Shown here: positions 1 through 11,520 of the stretch, one piece after another | How positions within the stretch are numbered: the stretch's first letter is position 1 | How the letters are laid out: every line of letters starts with the position of its first letter | Assembly (NCBI GenBank): GCA_016785225.1 | Contig: JAFBJZ010000672.1 | Span: 708,501 to 772,500 of the forward strand | DNA: 64,000 nt | Origin: Psettodes erumei | Taxonomy: Eukaryota > Chordata > Actinopteri > Pleuronectiformes > Psettodidae | Direction of reading: 5' to 3' | Translations under genes and position numbers: made by a program | The notes under the pieces: model-generated | What the model saw: the letters and a program-made list of their open reading frames with translations, nothing else | Database searches by the model: none | Told to the model about the DNA's origin: nothing

Positions 1-110
1 AGGATGTGGAATTATCTTAGATTATCTTTCCCAATGACGCCCAGCATCAGCTGCATCACCTCCTCCTCCTCCTCCTTCTCCTCCTCCTCCTCCCCCTGGA
101 CTGGAGGAGG
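1..110 (-). other. possible terminal exon with poly-Glu tail, truncated context
   Basis: On the minus strand, after a pyrimidine-rich acceptor (CCTCCTCCAG) near 107, a frame encodes GEEEEEKEEEEE and then VMQLMLGVIGKDNLR before TAA near position 18. It could be the end of a gene whose other exons lie upstream on that strand. It could equally be a (TCC)n array that happens to be open. I cannot link it to the model at 2703-4853. Confidence 0.2.
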
Positions 111-2219
111 ACTGATTTACATACACGCAGCTGAGAAAACAAACATGGATTGTAAACAGTTTTGTTTATCTGAGCACCGGAGATGCAAGTGTGTCGTGTT
201 CGTTCGATTACGCATCATGTATCTGAATATAATACTGTATTAGTACAGACGTGCGCCTGTGACTTAAAATCAGCAGCTCGGATAAATAAGTTCATTTCAA
301 TAAGAGCTTGGAAGGTGTGAGAGGTTTTAAAGTCCAAGCGGCAGACAAATATGTTAAACTATTTTTCATTTTTGCCCGGTTGAATGAGCAGTTTGATGAA
401 CCTTCTCTGGAACCGTTCGCTCGGCGGCATTTATACACAAAAAAGTTAGATTGAACCTTGTAACTCCAAGGTTATGATATTAAGTTTTGATCCGGATTAT
501 TCAGTGAGGAGCCGCAGATGAAAACATAAAGCAGAAAAAATGGCTGTAAAGATAAAAATGAGTCATCCTCGTGCAGCTGATGAAGAGATGCTCAGTTTAT
601 CTGCTCCACTCGTACAGTTACGACGTTCATCTGGGTCACTCGGGCTTTTCTGTCTTTTTCACAGCTTTCGTTTTTCCTCAGATGCGTAAAGATGAATAAT
701 TACGATAAACGAGCGAGCAGTTTTTCTTGGTTTGTGTTCTGTAAATAAAATGTCTGAGCAGTTTTTATTTTTACTTCCCTCCCTGGTGTATAAAACACTG
801 AGCTGAGCGACACGATAAAATGTGATTACACTGTGTTCGAAGGGACTGAACAAAAATTACTGGGATGGGGAGTAATTTAAAAAAAAACAAAAAACAGCAA
901 AATACCTTCATGAATATTTTTCTCATGACATAAATAATAAAACCCTCCCCCTTAATGCCTCAAATCAACTGTGATGGTAGAACATGGCCGGTACCGGGTA
1001 TCCAACCATTTTGACCCGGGTCCACTGGGGTCCTGGGTGGAGTCGCCCCATGAAGATATCCATTAACAGATGTAAACAGGTGTAAAGTGCATGTGCAGGA
1101 ATCTGAGAGTTCCCTCTCGGTGTCGACTTCCCTCTCAGTTAGGGAGCGAGTCCACGGGAAGTTAAACAGAGAAGTTATTTAGTTCCTAATGACTCACAGC
1201 CCCGTCCGCCTGGGGCGGGCGGGCGTGACTAATCAAACTGGCTGTTTGGAGGTCACACGGCGGAGCGTTCACCTTGCGCCCCCCCCCCCAACACCAGAGA
1301 CAACTGTAGTTAAGATAAATGCACAGTTTATGAGCAAAAGAAGTCATTTAGTAGTAATTCATATCCTTGTTTTGTGCTCTAACTGTGCCGGAAGCTAAAG
1401 CAAAGAAAAAAAAAAGACCTTAATTCAGGTTGTTGCAGTCGATGTAAATCCATGATTCAATCACAGGGTCGCTGCTGGTGCAACGGAGCCAGACTGTGAT
1501 TTAAGTGATTAATAGTGAAGGAACTTAATTGTTTCGACTTCTCATTAAACACAGATGAAACGGCGCATATTTCCTCCCACTGAGTCTGCACAACACTTCC
1601 AGTCATCCAGAAAGCATCTGAGTTTACAGCGGTTTAACTTTCCCTCATTACCTCAGCCTGTTTGTTTGTTTGTGTGCCTCACCTGAACTAGCTGCCTGTT
1701 TGTTTTTTTTCATCATGTGAGCACTGGGCCCGGCCCAGATAAACCTCTGCGCCCGTGAAGGTTGTGCGCCGACCGCTGCGTGAACAACAAGCCGCGCCGT
1801 CAGAAAATCAATCCCCAGAAAAACCAGCAAAAAGCAAACATGGAAGTCATGAAAAGGACAACGCGAGCGCGTCTCCGACCCACTGGACCTTCAAACACCA
1901 TAAAACCCCCTCGTGCACCCGTTTGAGGGTTGCTATGGCGACCTCGCCTCGCCTCGCCCCTGGTAGCTGTTCATTTATGACGCCGCGACTTGCATCAATG
2001 CTTTTAATTGCGACAACATCAGCAATCAAGTCTTTGGCAAGCTTGATGTGGACCAAATCCACACGTGGATAAAAACGCAGCGCACAATTATCAACAAACG
2101 ACGACAACGCCTTCGTTACAAGTCTGCAGACAACACTAACTGTCCTCATGCAGAGACTGACATCTATATTTTTCCCTTTAGGACAAAACAACGTGAGACA
2201 TCGAGGTTCTCGTGCCCTC

Positions 2220-2222
<3 letters not shown>

Positions 2223-2259
<37 letters not shown>
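2223..2259. repeat. (GT)n microsatellite, 37 bp
   Basis: A pure GT run. It creates the CVCV and HTHT open frames on both strands here. Confidence 0.98.
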
Positions 2260-2261
<2 letters not shown>

Positions 2262-2702
2262 CGTAATGCTGGCGCTCCCATTAGCCTATCGCTGTGGTGG
2301 CTGCTCCTTCTCCGTGTACGCATCACACCGCGAGTTTAATGCGACGAATTCGGGCACATTCGCCGAGAGCTGACAGATTTTTATAAATGTAGGTCATTAG
2401 CTGAAGCACACGCGACAGGTCGAGGGAAAAAGAGCGCCGCAGACACGTGTCATAACAAACAAAACGGCTGAACGCAGGGAACATGACAGATTACTCAGCC
2501 GCAACAGCCAAACAACAATAATCACATTCCAGGATGAATTTTCCAAAGACACGGGACTTGACTGCAGGCGGAGTAAGAACACGTTTTGATCGGAGTGACG
2601 CGCAGATGGGAAATGCTTCCCACTGTTTGACCTAACTGAGTACACACCCCATCAGATCTCAATTTACCAAAACACAGAGCAGCAGGAAGTGACCGTGTCC
2701 AC

Positions 2703-3352
2703 TCATTCAGGCAGAGTGTCCTCTCCGTCTGCGTACGACCGGGCGGGGGGGGACAAAAAGGGACGCTGGGGACTTCCATCCATCGTCCCGAGTGGGTGCA
2801 ATGAGGACGGAAGCTCGTGACCCTGGTTTTGTGCCAACAACACTGACCTGACTGTGACCTGCGGTGTTTGTACCTGAGGCTGAGAAAACAACACAAACTT
2901 AATGTGCTTTGTCTTCATGCACTGAATCTGCCTTATCATCCCTCTGCTGCAAACAAAAAAACAACAACAACTAAATCTCATATTTTTCCAGTCGCTGCAG
3001 GAATCTGCCCTTTGCTCTCCTCAGATTCTTGTCTGGTGTTTTGTGCCAACACGTACAAATAACATTTCCAAATTCTAACTCGCTTGGATTATACTCAGAG
3101 GAAAGTTTCACTCCAGAGAATAAACCCACACAGAAATCAAAGGGAGGTTGTAAGTGCGCTGTAAGTGGAGGAAGGACTCAGATCCTGTCCTTAAGTAAAA
3201 TTATCAGTTCAACAATGTAAAAATTGTCCATTATAAGTAAAGGTCCCGCATTCAAAAACTCCCTGAATAAAAACACATAAGTACTCTTGACATAATGTGG
3301 CGGAATATCAAAAGTAAAAGTACTTATTCGGCAGGAAAACAGCCCTGTGCTG

Positions 3353-3422
<70 letters not shown>

Positions 3423-3812
3423 ATGAATGATAATATCAGGTTATGTGATTGGTGGCCTATTTTGGCAGACCATGTGAATCCACATGCAATTATCTCTCAG
3501 GATAAAGTTTTAGATGTAAAAGGAAAAGGAAACGTTGGCAGAAGACACGTTCAGAGGAAATACTTCATCACAAGTAAAAGAAAAACAGAATTAGGATCAA
3601 AATATACTAAAAGTACCAAGAGCAAACTACTTATGTGGAATGGCCCATTTTAGAATAATGTTACTGATGCAGTCGTGTGTACATCACTTTAATGTGGCAG
3701 CTGGTAAAAGCGAAGCAGTTTTAATTAGTTTACGTCCTGCTGGGTGTTTGTGTATGAAATGTGCATATGCGAATACTGTGTGTGCATTTTTAGGCATAAC
3801 TGAGCTTGTTTG

Positions 3813-3849
<37 letters not shown>

Positions 3850-4853
3850 TGTATGGCGTTTCTTTTTGTGATCTTTAATATGGACTCTTGTGACACTATA
3901 GCCTCAGGCTAAAAGATCCATAAACAAACAAACAAACAAACAAACAACAGCACGTAAATCATCAGCCAGCTGAACCCACGCGGAAAAGAAACTCCAACAA
4001 CCATCTGTTCAGGTGGTAATAATAATTATATATAGTGAAATCTGTGAGACAGTTAACGTGTGTAACCCTCGAGGAAAAACAACAAAGCATAGCCTGACTC
4101 AAAAGTAACCACACAGCTCGGTGAAACGTCAGAAAAGCAAACTCACTGAGCAGTCGGGTCGGTCGCTGATCCGGTTCTGGTTTTCCAGCCCGGTGACAGA
4201 TGATGAGCAGAAGAAAAAACGGGATCTGAGTGGTGGAACAACCTCAGTGTTATTTTCCAGCATAATTAACAAGAAAGCACTGTGATAACGCAGACCTCCA
4301 GCGACGTTTAACATTTCCCCAAAATTAAAATCTCACACAAAATGTCATCATGTACATTTCTCAGGTGGCCATTAAAAATATTTGTGGAAGCACATAACCC
4401 TGAAACGTAGTGAATATATATATATTATTGATATTACTTTATCTTCAGTAGTAATATTATTTTCTTGGGAGCACTGATATAGTGTCCCCCCAATTTTTCT
4501 TAATTAAAATCTGAATGCATTTATAGACCATTGACTTGAAAATGTTGAATTTCACCCTGTCTGGCAGTGATGAAAAATCCTTAAAAAAGAAACCCTGGCT
4601 CCAGATACTTAGCAAAACTGAACGGTTTTGAAGTTAGACCAAGAGAAACAGATAGTAGGAAAATTTTAAAAAAAGGTACATCCAGTAGTTTTCGCGGGCA
4701 CATTAAGAAAACAAATGAGCAGGGAGAACTAAAACGTGGCCTTCGTGTTCCTTCATATTACCTGCCTCCTCTGTACCGCTCCAGCCGGTGGCACCTGGCG
4801 GGTTTAAATCTGGGTCGACACAGTACCGAGTTCCAGACTTTGAGTACGGACAT
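2703..4853 (-). CDS. unrecognised candidate gene, three exons, 115 residues
   Basis: Three pieces join in one frame: 4853-4762 (ATG to AG before GTAATA), 4225-4147 (after CCACTCAG, ends before GTGAGT) and 2879-2703 (after TTGTTTTCTCAG, ends in TGA). Phases agree (2 then 0). The N-terminus MSVLKVWNSVLCRPRFKPAR is basic with no acidic residue, like a mitochondrial presequence; the next part has a FFFCSSS run. The third exon is proline- and serine-rich and least certain, since it could carry a further donor or belong to another unit. I recognise no family. Support is limited to splice consensus, frame agreement and a promoter-like block just upstream; it could be a non-coding transcript or chance. 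Confidence 0.38.
3161..3660 (+). repeat. teleost dispersed repeat split by a (TA)n array
   Basis: The left part has AAGTAAAAxTxxCAGTTC-type phrases, AAGTAAAGGTCCCGCATTCA and AAAAGTAAAAGTACTTATT. The right part has ATACTAAAAGTACCAAGAGC and ends TGGAATGGCCCATTTTAGAA. This pattern of repeated 'agtaaaagta' ending in 'aatggcccattt' is common in percomorph genomes. The (TA)n array at 3354-3416 appears to have expanded inside the copy. Confidence 0.6.
3354..3416. repeat. (TA)n microsatellite, 63 bp
   Basis: An uninterrupted TA run that ends in GTGTGTATGAATG. It lies inside a dispersed repeat copy. Confidence 0.98.
3815..3848. repeat. (TG)n microsatellite, 34 bp
   Basis: A pure TG run. Confidence 0.98.
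3922..3947. repeat. (AAAC)n tetranucleotide repeat
   Basis: About six copies of AAAC/ACAA following ATCCAT. Confidence 0.95.
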
Positions 4854-4899
4854 CGGGTGGGGGGAGGCGGTAACAAATTACCGGCCAAAACCTGAGCCG

Positions 4900-5210
4900 T
4901 GAGACGCTGAACTCGAAGCTAATCCCTCCCGAGTAGCTAATATCAATTAGCTTCGTCCAATCCGAGGCTGTGGTCCAATAGTCCGTTTAACTTCGGAAGG
5001 TCCCGAACTGCGTGAAACGACCCGGAAGTGTCTGAGCGGCCGCCATGATAAGAGCCGGTCGAATTCGCTCACGGTTAAGGAAATGAGCTTATCTTCAATG
5101 CTACCTAGCTTATCTCCTTTAGCATTGGGATACACTGGACCTTCCGCCACGGAAGGCAGGAAATAATGCCGCCCCACAATCCCTTGCGGCCGCTACTTTT
5201 AACGCTTTTT
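4900..5210 (-). promoter_or_regulatory. promoter-like block with CCAAT boxes and ETS sites
   Basis: Two CCAAT boxes lie close together at about 4957-4978, then an ETS-type CCGGAAGTG near 5030, a YY1-like GCCGCCATGAT near 5043 and a second ETS-like pair around 5140-5155. CpGs are frequent compared with the AT-rich flanks. It sits upstream of the minus-strand ATG at 4853. The ATG at 5044 on the plus strand has a strong Kozak context but closes after 13 codons. Confidence 0.45.
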
Positions 5211-5739
5211 TTTTTTTCACCGCAATCGTAAATAAACTAACAACAGAGTTACTTTTCTTTATGTGTATGACATGATCCCAAACTCTGAGAATTCCTTCAA
5301 AGCCATAAATATACACATATTTTTTTTCTGTCAGATCCAGTTAGGATTTATTTTCAGGAACAAGCATATTGAAAATGTGTTTAACAATGTCACAATCCAA
5401 ACAAACTAGTATATACACAAACATTGTGGAATGTACTAAATGAATATATATAATAATAATTTACTCTGGACCCTTGCTCAGTTCCTTATTTTCATTCAAT
5501 TACTATTTTAAAGGCTGTTTTAAATTGTATATTCCATTTATGTTATTATTCCATTTAAACTTCTTAATCCTGTTTGTTGTTTCATTTGGTTGTTATTTAC
5601 AACAATATCATATTATTATTTTTTCTGTTAATTCATATGAGAAATGAATGGTTAAATGTACATACTATCTGAACAATCAATTCAGGTAGAACCACTCTAC
5701 ACTGCGAGTATCACTCCCTCTCAAGGACACACACGCTTG

Positions 5740-5815
5740 ATTGTCACAGATGACATCAGAGGGAGCATAAAAAGCAGGAAGTGTTTGGTTGTGACCCCTT
5801 TAACACCTGGACATC
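5740..5815 (+). promoter_or_regulatory. TATA-box core promoter candidate
   Basis: GATGACATCAG, which is close to a CRE, precedes ATAAAAAG at 5767-5774. The spacing to the ATG at 5816 leaves room for a start of transcription near 5797 and a leader of about 20 bases. Confidence 0.4.
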
Positions 5816-6229
5816 ATGGAGACAGCGGGTGAGTGAAAACAAATATGTTTAACACTTCCTTTACACGGACATGCTCATAGCTGGACTGGAAACTCCAATC
5901 CAGCTGAACAGGTTGATGAACAGCTTGGGGATATTGGTTATCCGGATGCTAATGTTAGTCTGAGCGAAGCCAGGGAACCCAATGAGTCGAACCAGCCCTT
6001 TGCGAAGAACCGTGCTTACCTGAGGTCCTTCAAAAGAGAAGAGAAAAAAAAATCTGGCACAGTTTTCAATCTCATTCTTCATTTTGTCTGTTTCCTGGCG
6101 CCAAGGTCCCCAAACAAAACCCTTCAACACATTCAGCTGCCAGAGACTGCTCTGACTGAATATATGAGCAATTCGTCTGTTTGCGCAATGCCTTTTAAAT
6201 CAAATCAGCTGGTTTCTGCCCAGAAATAA
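5816..6229 (+). CDS. unrecognised compact candidate gene, two exons, 112 residues
   Basis: A TATA-like ATAAAAAG lies at 5767-5774 and an ATG at 5816. Five codons (METAG) reach a clean donor, GTGAGT, at 5829. The same frame is open downstream to TAA at 6227-6229, and AATAAA follows at 6253-6258. A 75-base intron ending in CCAATCCAG at 5903 restores the frame and gives a 112-residue acidic then basic protein (EQVDEQLGDIGYPDANVSLS, later FKREEKKKS). The acceptor has a weak pyrimidine tract. The opposite strand is also open here, ending GVSSPAMSMSV, behind a very strong T/C tract near 6045, so a terminal exon on the minus strand is a real rival. No family recognised. Confidence 0.35.
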
Positions 6230-6479
6230 GTTATGATGCTTGTTTACAACACAATAAATTCTCAAACATGGCTTGTACAGTTTTAAAAGCAGACAGGCTT
6301 AAAAATACAGCCTGAGATGTGAGTGCTCAACATTTAAAACCCTTTAATTTAATAAACAGAAGTGAGTTTGCACAAACTGTGGCTCTTCTGTAAAGCAACA
6401 TGTTGTTGTGCAGATACTTCTGGTGATGTAGTTTGACAGGATTATAATTTAATAAAACCTTTTAAAGTTTTATGAGTCT

Positions 6480-6715
6480 GTGACAGCACAGAGAGCCTGC
6501 TTTGTGATGATAAGTACCGCAGGTTCAAACTGATGGGCCACATGGGAGAATCTGACAGGCAGAAGTAGATGATTAATGATCTCATCTCTGAAGATTCCCT
6601 GCGAGGATGCCCTCGAGCAAGGCACTTCATCAGTGACTATTGGAGCTGCTGCGTAGCCAAAAGGAGGACGGTGTCTTTCATTGGACGTCTCCTGGGTTTG
6701 CACCCATTACTGTAT
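6480..6715 (+). repeat. degraded SINE-like repeat
   Basis: It contains GGTTCAAACTG, close to a tRNA B box, and then the phrase CCCTCGAGCAAGGCACTTCA and a GGAGCTGCTGC segment. I know these phrases from tRNA-derived SINE families of teleosts, from memory and not from a search. The family name is not assigned. Confidence 0.45.
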
Positions 6716-8302
6716 GTGTAGCAAAAAAAACTTTAATGAGCTCGAAGATAAAGATGAGTCAGAATAAAAATGCAAATTTAAGGTGGAATTTTTAAGTCCA
6801 GTTTTATAAAAGATCAAAGTCTTTTGATTTATAAAAAAGGCAAAAAAATGCACTTGTAAGTCCACTAAGTGATGACAGCTGTAAAAATGTGATATCACAA
6901 ATATGCATAAAGAGACTCCACTGCTTTATGTGTAAGAATTCTAATAATACTATATTTAAGTAAGATTTTCCTTTGTGAAACCAGATATGTAGGTAAATAC
7001 TAAGGTGGTAACTCTTCTCCACTGGACCTGCACATTTAACAAAGGTAGAGAAATGATCATATTTCAATGTTATATGGAACATATGTAAACATATTTTTCT
7101 TGATCCCAAACAGTCATTTATAGTAGTAGTATAATATGTTTGTGGTCAGGTAAACCTAAGAGAAGTAAAACTCCATGTAAGAACCTTTGTGGATCAACTC
7201 TTCTCACTCTACATCGACAGCACCAATTAAAACTTTGGCCAACAAATATTTACAGAATTTAATCTGCAATTTTTTTCAGACTGCATATTTGTACATAATA
7301 TTTTTTTCAATGAAAGTCCATGAAAACATGTGAAGATATTGATTATGATATTGTGAAAGACCCTGGGGATGTATCCCAGTTTCTCATGTTGTTTGACCAA
7401 CAGTTAAAACCTAAAAAATATTCAGCTCACAAGCATCAGATCCTCACATCTGAGAAGCTGAAACCAGACGATCTTGAAAAATGACAAAAACAATGAATTT
7501 ATGATCAAAATGATGAAATGCTGTCAAGCTGAGGAGGAGGGTCAGAAGACGCTTTTGCTCAAATCGATCAATGTTGCCAAAAACTTTAATCTTTACTACT
7601 TTATTTACGTCGTTTTCTCTCAGCTTGTTTCTTTGACAGACTAATATGACTTACAGAGTTAATTAATATTTCTATTATCTTTGTGCTGCATGCATCAGCT
7701 CATCCTGTATCACTCTGCCTGCTGATCAATCCTCCTCCTCATGCCCCATTTAGCACATCCAATTTATTTTACCCAACTTCCTGCCTCGGTAAGCTGTTAA
7801 TTCCATTTTTTTTCTGCAGCAGACTGTTCCACATTGATAATATTAATATCAGCTGTACGGTTTTGAGGGAAGTTCCCACGTCACAGCTTGTATTTTTATC
7901 AGTGAATGGATATTTGGACCAGATGGGTATTATTGACATATCTTTGCAATTGTTTAACAGCAGTTCTAATGTCAACTTCACATTATCAGACTGTGTGTGT
8001 GTCTTAATTTGACAACCGACAGCATACAGCAGCTTCTCAGAGCCCACACCTTTGTGTGTTTTACAGTGCAGTAATGGGGTAACTCTGAAAATCTCACATC
8101 TTTCCAATTTGACTTGACCCCAACCATTCCAACAATGATGCCACGGGTAATAAACTAAACCATGGTTGAACCTCGTAGGGCCAGTGAGCGAGTTGTTGAC
8201 GTGTGCCTGACCACCATTAACAGCAGTTACTGTGGTGCAAATAAGTCATGTTTAGACCAACAACAAGAGTAATTTATTTGCTATAATGTGAATTCAGAGG
8301 GT
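6716..8302. other. intergenic, AT-rich
   Basis: Besides the repeat fragment near 7.4 kb I see no exon here. The open frames on both strands lack paired splice sites and codon bias. Confidence 0.6.
7381..7525 (+). repeat. teleost dispersed repeat fragment
   Basis: Phrases such as GTTTGACCAACAGTTAAAAC, AAATATTCAGCTCACAA and CATCTGAGAAGCTGAAACCA, followed by AAAAATGACAAAAACAATGAA, match an old element that I remember as widespread in fish introns. It is clearly degraded. Confidence 0.5.
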
Positions 8303-8325
8303 TATATATATATATATATATATAT
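8303..8325. repeat. (TA)n microsatellite, 23 bp
   Basis: A short pure TA run about 200 bases upstream of the CpG-rich promoter-like block. Confidence 0.95.
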
Positions 8326-8429
8326 TTCTAGGAAGAAAGTGTTTAATGAAGGAATTTAGGGATCCAACGTTTTCTTGTCCGCAGTACATTTAAACCGCCA
8401 GTAGTAGTCAGTGTAGACTGGCGCGTCAC

Positions 8430-8532
8430 ATTGAAGTCTCGCGTGAGCACGTCAGATAACGCGAGTCTCTGCGTCGAGGATAGAAGCCGAAAACGCAAAT
8501 AAAGCGTTTTAAAGAATTTCTGCTCTCTGCAG
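8430..8532 (+). other. candidate non-coding first exon
   Basis: A CpG-rich stretch rises from AT-rich flanks and ends in CTCTCTGCAG followed by GTAAGC, a good splice donor. No ATG-initiated frame of use is present, so it would be an untranslated leader exon. I cannot find its partner exons downstream. Confidence 0.35.
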
Positions 8533-9070
8533 GTAAGCTTGTGATGTGGTAACGTACCTCAGTGTTAGGATGGCGTTTACACTGTCCGTCTGTGCCGTTG
8601 TTTCAGCTCCGTGAGCTCAGTGACGGTGTTTAAGTCTAGCATGTTAGCGGCTAACGCGGTAGCTAGGCGCGGGAGTCGGACAGAGACACCCCCCCCTTCT
8701 CTTTATGTAACTGTAAAGTGAAGAATATGGCGCTATGCTGCGCTCAACTTGTTTCTATGTACGTCAAAGAGGCATGTAACCTCAGAAAAGTTTGGGAAGG
8801 CAGTGGAAGATTTACGTTCATTTGCTATATTTTGTTGTGTAACGTGAGCGCGTGAGATAATGAGCCTCTTTACAAGATGGCGATGGTGAAGAGATTGTAA
8901 ATCTCAAGTGACATTTATATTTATGTGACTTTTTAAAAAAATAATTTTAAGTCGTGCTCTGCCAGTGTTTTACCTCTGTAAGCTTAGTGACGGTGTTTGC
9001 TGGTTACCTTCAGCATGTTAGCTGCTAACGCGGGAGTAGGCGTCCACACTGAGACCAGGCTGAGCCTCTG

Positions 9071-9082
9071 TGACGTCACGTG
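9071..9082. promoter_or_regulatory. overlapping CRE and E-box, TGACGTCACGTG
   Basis: A perfect TGACGTCA overlaps a perfect CACGTG. GTCACGTG also fits the core used by USF and TFEB-type factors. Confidence 0.45.
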
Positions 9083-9628
9083 GCACACCTGAAACAATCA
9101 ACAGGTCATAAGAAGTAATTTGGATTACAAAAAAAATAATAATTTCCAAACTTGACAGTGCACTTTGAAAAAGCTAACATTTATAGAATGTGTGTTTCTC
9201 TAACTCTCTATCATCACCATGTGCATTCTGGCCGTCAGGCTTTGATGTCACTCTGTGGTACGATTATCTAACACAATAATTACCATGTGTGCATATCTGC
9301 CTGCAGACCTCCTCTTGCTGTAGCTCGTGCACTACATAAGGAAAGTGCAGCAGGCAGCTAATAAGACTGTCTTTGAAGTCTACTGCAGTCTAATTTGTCC
9401 CTATCAGGCGGCCGTACGAGCCCGTCGGCTGTCAGAGGGAGTCCTCTGCCCCTTGTTTGACACAAGAAGTCTTGTACTTATCACATATGGAGGCTGTAAT
9501 CACAAAGAGGGTCAGCGAGATGTGTCCCCTCTCATTAAATACATCTCCACCCCACCTCCACCCTCCTCTCCTCCCCCCTTGCACTCTCATCTTTAGGATT
9601 TTATTTCACCACATTGTTTTTTTTTTTT

Positions 9629-9648
9629 TGTGTGTGTGTGTGTGTGTG
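9629..9648. repeat. (TG)n microsatellite
   Basis: A short TG run directly after a poly-T run. Confidence 0.93.
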
Positions 9649-11165
9649 CTACTTCTCCTCCTCAAAGTCCCGGGCCTTATTTTCCTGATGGCAGATGGTG
9701 CAGCTTTGCACTTTGCAAAGAGGCATCTCTGATGAGCACACAGAGTTTTCTCGCCTGTTTGGTATTTCAGAGACTCGCAGTGAACTTGACTGTGTCTAAG
9801 TGGGAGGAAAGGAGCAGTAGGGGGTCATTAATGAACTAGCAGCATGTAGCTGTTTTTTTAATTCTGCCTGAATGTTTTTAAGTATGCTTCTTTTATCTGA
9901 GGTATGATCTGTTTTTTTTTTTTGTCGTTTACTAAAAAAAAAAAAAAAAGGCCGGTAAATGGCTCTCCTCCCACAGCCAGCGTCTTTCTGAAGATGATTG
10001 GTGACCTTTTCTGAACCTCCCCAGGTCGTGTCATTTTCTGCAAAGGACACTGTTCATCACCTCCAAACCTGACTTTAAGCTGAAATCCCAAAAGCTGCTA
10101 AAAACTCAGTTTCAAATGCTGAGCATTTTTCTGTAACATTAAATATTAACACCCTTAAAGTGATCATCTTTTTTCATGGGATAGCGTGGGTGTGTATGGC
10201 CACAAAAATGTCATTTTCAGGTTGTAATTCGGGTGTATGTCATTAAATGTAATTATCAGATCAGACTGGGTAGTGGCAGATACTCGACTGTAAAGGTCCG
10301 GGATCCTAATCTGAAAGATTCGTCACTCTTATTGGATTTCACACGCAGTATATGGCCTCTCAGACTCTCCCATCCCTGCCTGGCTGCATTAACGCGTGTG
10401 TGCTGTGACTGAAAATGCCCGACTGATGAGATGACCACCTGTGGCCATGACCGGGAGCGTCCGGCCACAGTTAGCAACTCTCTGCAGCCCTCATCTTTTA
10501 CCCCCTGCTCTCTGATAGCCCCCCCCACACACACACACACCTTTTGTGTAGCAGTTCTGGTGTTTCTGCTGTTCCCGTGCTGACGCCAGCAGAAGCCTGC
10601 GATTGGATTGTGACGTCGGCTCTGGGGACTTTGTTCTGCCTCAGCGACTGCACGTCGAGATGTGTTTGATTTGTTAGAAGGCTTGTATGCAGTGATGCCT
10701 TCTTTTACAGAGTCTGACAAAATGAACCCCAGTGAGATCGTCGAGGTTATCTCGCCCAGCGCTTGGAGATTAAACCAGAAAGGGTCTGTGGGACGCAGGG
10801 TATCTGGGCCTGGTTGTGAACATCGTACTGGTCCAGACTGTGCTCAACAACTGTTGGGAGGGCTGCCATGTTTTCCGCAGACACTCATGTCTTGTTTAAT
10901 CTGTCTTGTGATGAATTAGAAGAGCATTATTGCTGGATTGCCTCTTTAACAGGGCCATATACTTGTAGCATTCAGTTGGGATGTAAGTTTCCTCCTCAGG
11001 CTCAAGTTTCGATTACGGGGATAGGAAAAGGAGTGATGTGCTGTTAAACGGAAGGTAAACAGAACAAATTTAAACTGGTCATCGTTAAAGTTTATCACAA
11101 TGGTGGTCAGATGAAACGTGCTTCTCTACTGAAGGACTGCTGCAGAAAATGGCTGGATTGTACTC

Positions 11166-11520
11166 TTGTTACAGCTACTTTACTTCTCCTCCCTTCCCCT
11201 CCACCTCCATGGTGTCATTTCTTCTCTCCTCCTCCACCTCAGCATCCTGTCTTTTCTCCTGCTTCTTCTCTTGTTTTCTCCCCTTTATCCTGTTTCCTCC
11301 CCTTGTTTCCCCCCGTGTCTTCTCCTCTTCTGCCTCTTGTGCTCGACTCACTCCTCCTCCTCCTCCTCCTCCTCCTCATATATCTTCTCCTCCTCCTCCT
11401 CTCCCCGAGCCCCCACTTGTCGTGTCCTTATCTTCCCTATAGTCATATTATGTTTATTCAAGCCCTCCCTCAAAGCTCTCTACATCTCCTCTCCTCGGCT
11501 TTTCCCTGCCTCGTAGCACT
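11166..11520 (+). repeat. pyrimidine-rich tract with (TCC)n core
   Basis: About 350 bases are almost all C and T on the plus strand, with a pure (TCC)n core at about 11350-11378. The three overlapping open frames here are low-complexity Ser/Leu/Pro products of the tract. Confidence 0.85.

Larger units (their letters stand above)
8380..9095. promoter_or_regulatory. CpG-rich promoter-like block with internal duplication
   Basis: CpG is frequent across this block. A segment at about 8591-8690 is repeated imperfectly at 8957-9055; both copies carry AGTGACGGTGTTT, then TTAGC-GCTAACGCGG and a GGGAGT. A CRE fused to an E-box (TGACGTCACGTG) lies at 9071-9082. Confidence 0.45.

Noticed and set aside
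1847..2326. 159-codon minus-strand frame with a fairly protein-like second half
   Set aside because: It runs through a (GT)n array, has no exon edges and no family match.
10256..10919. 154-codon minus frame and the plus frame starting MNPSEIVEVISPS
   Set aside because: The plus frame has an acceptor-like TTTTACAG but no usable donor and no homology I recognise; the minus frame crosses a CA run.
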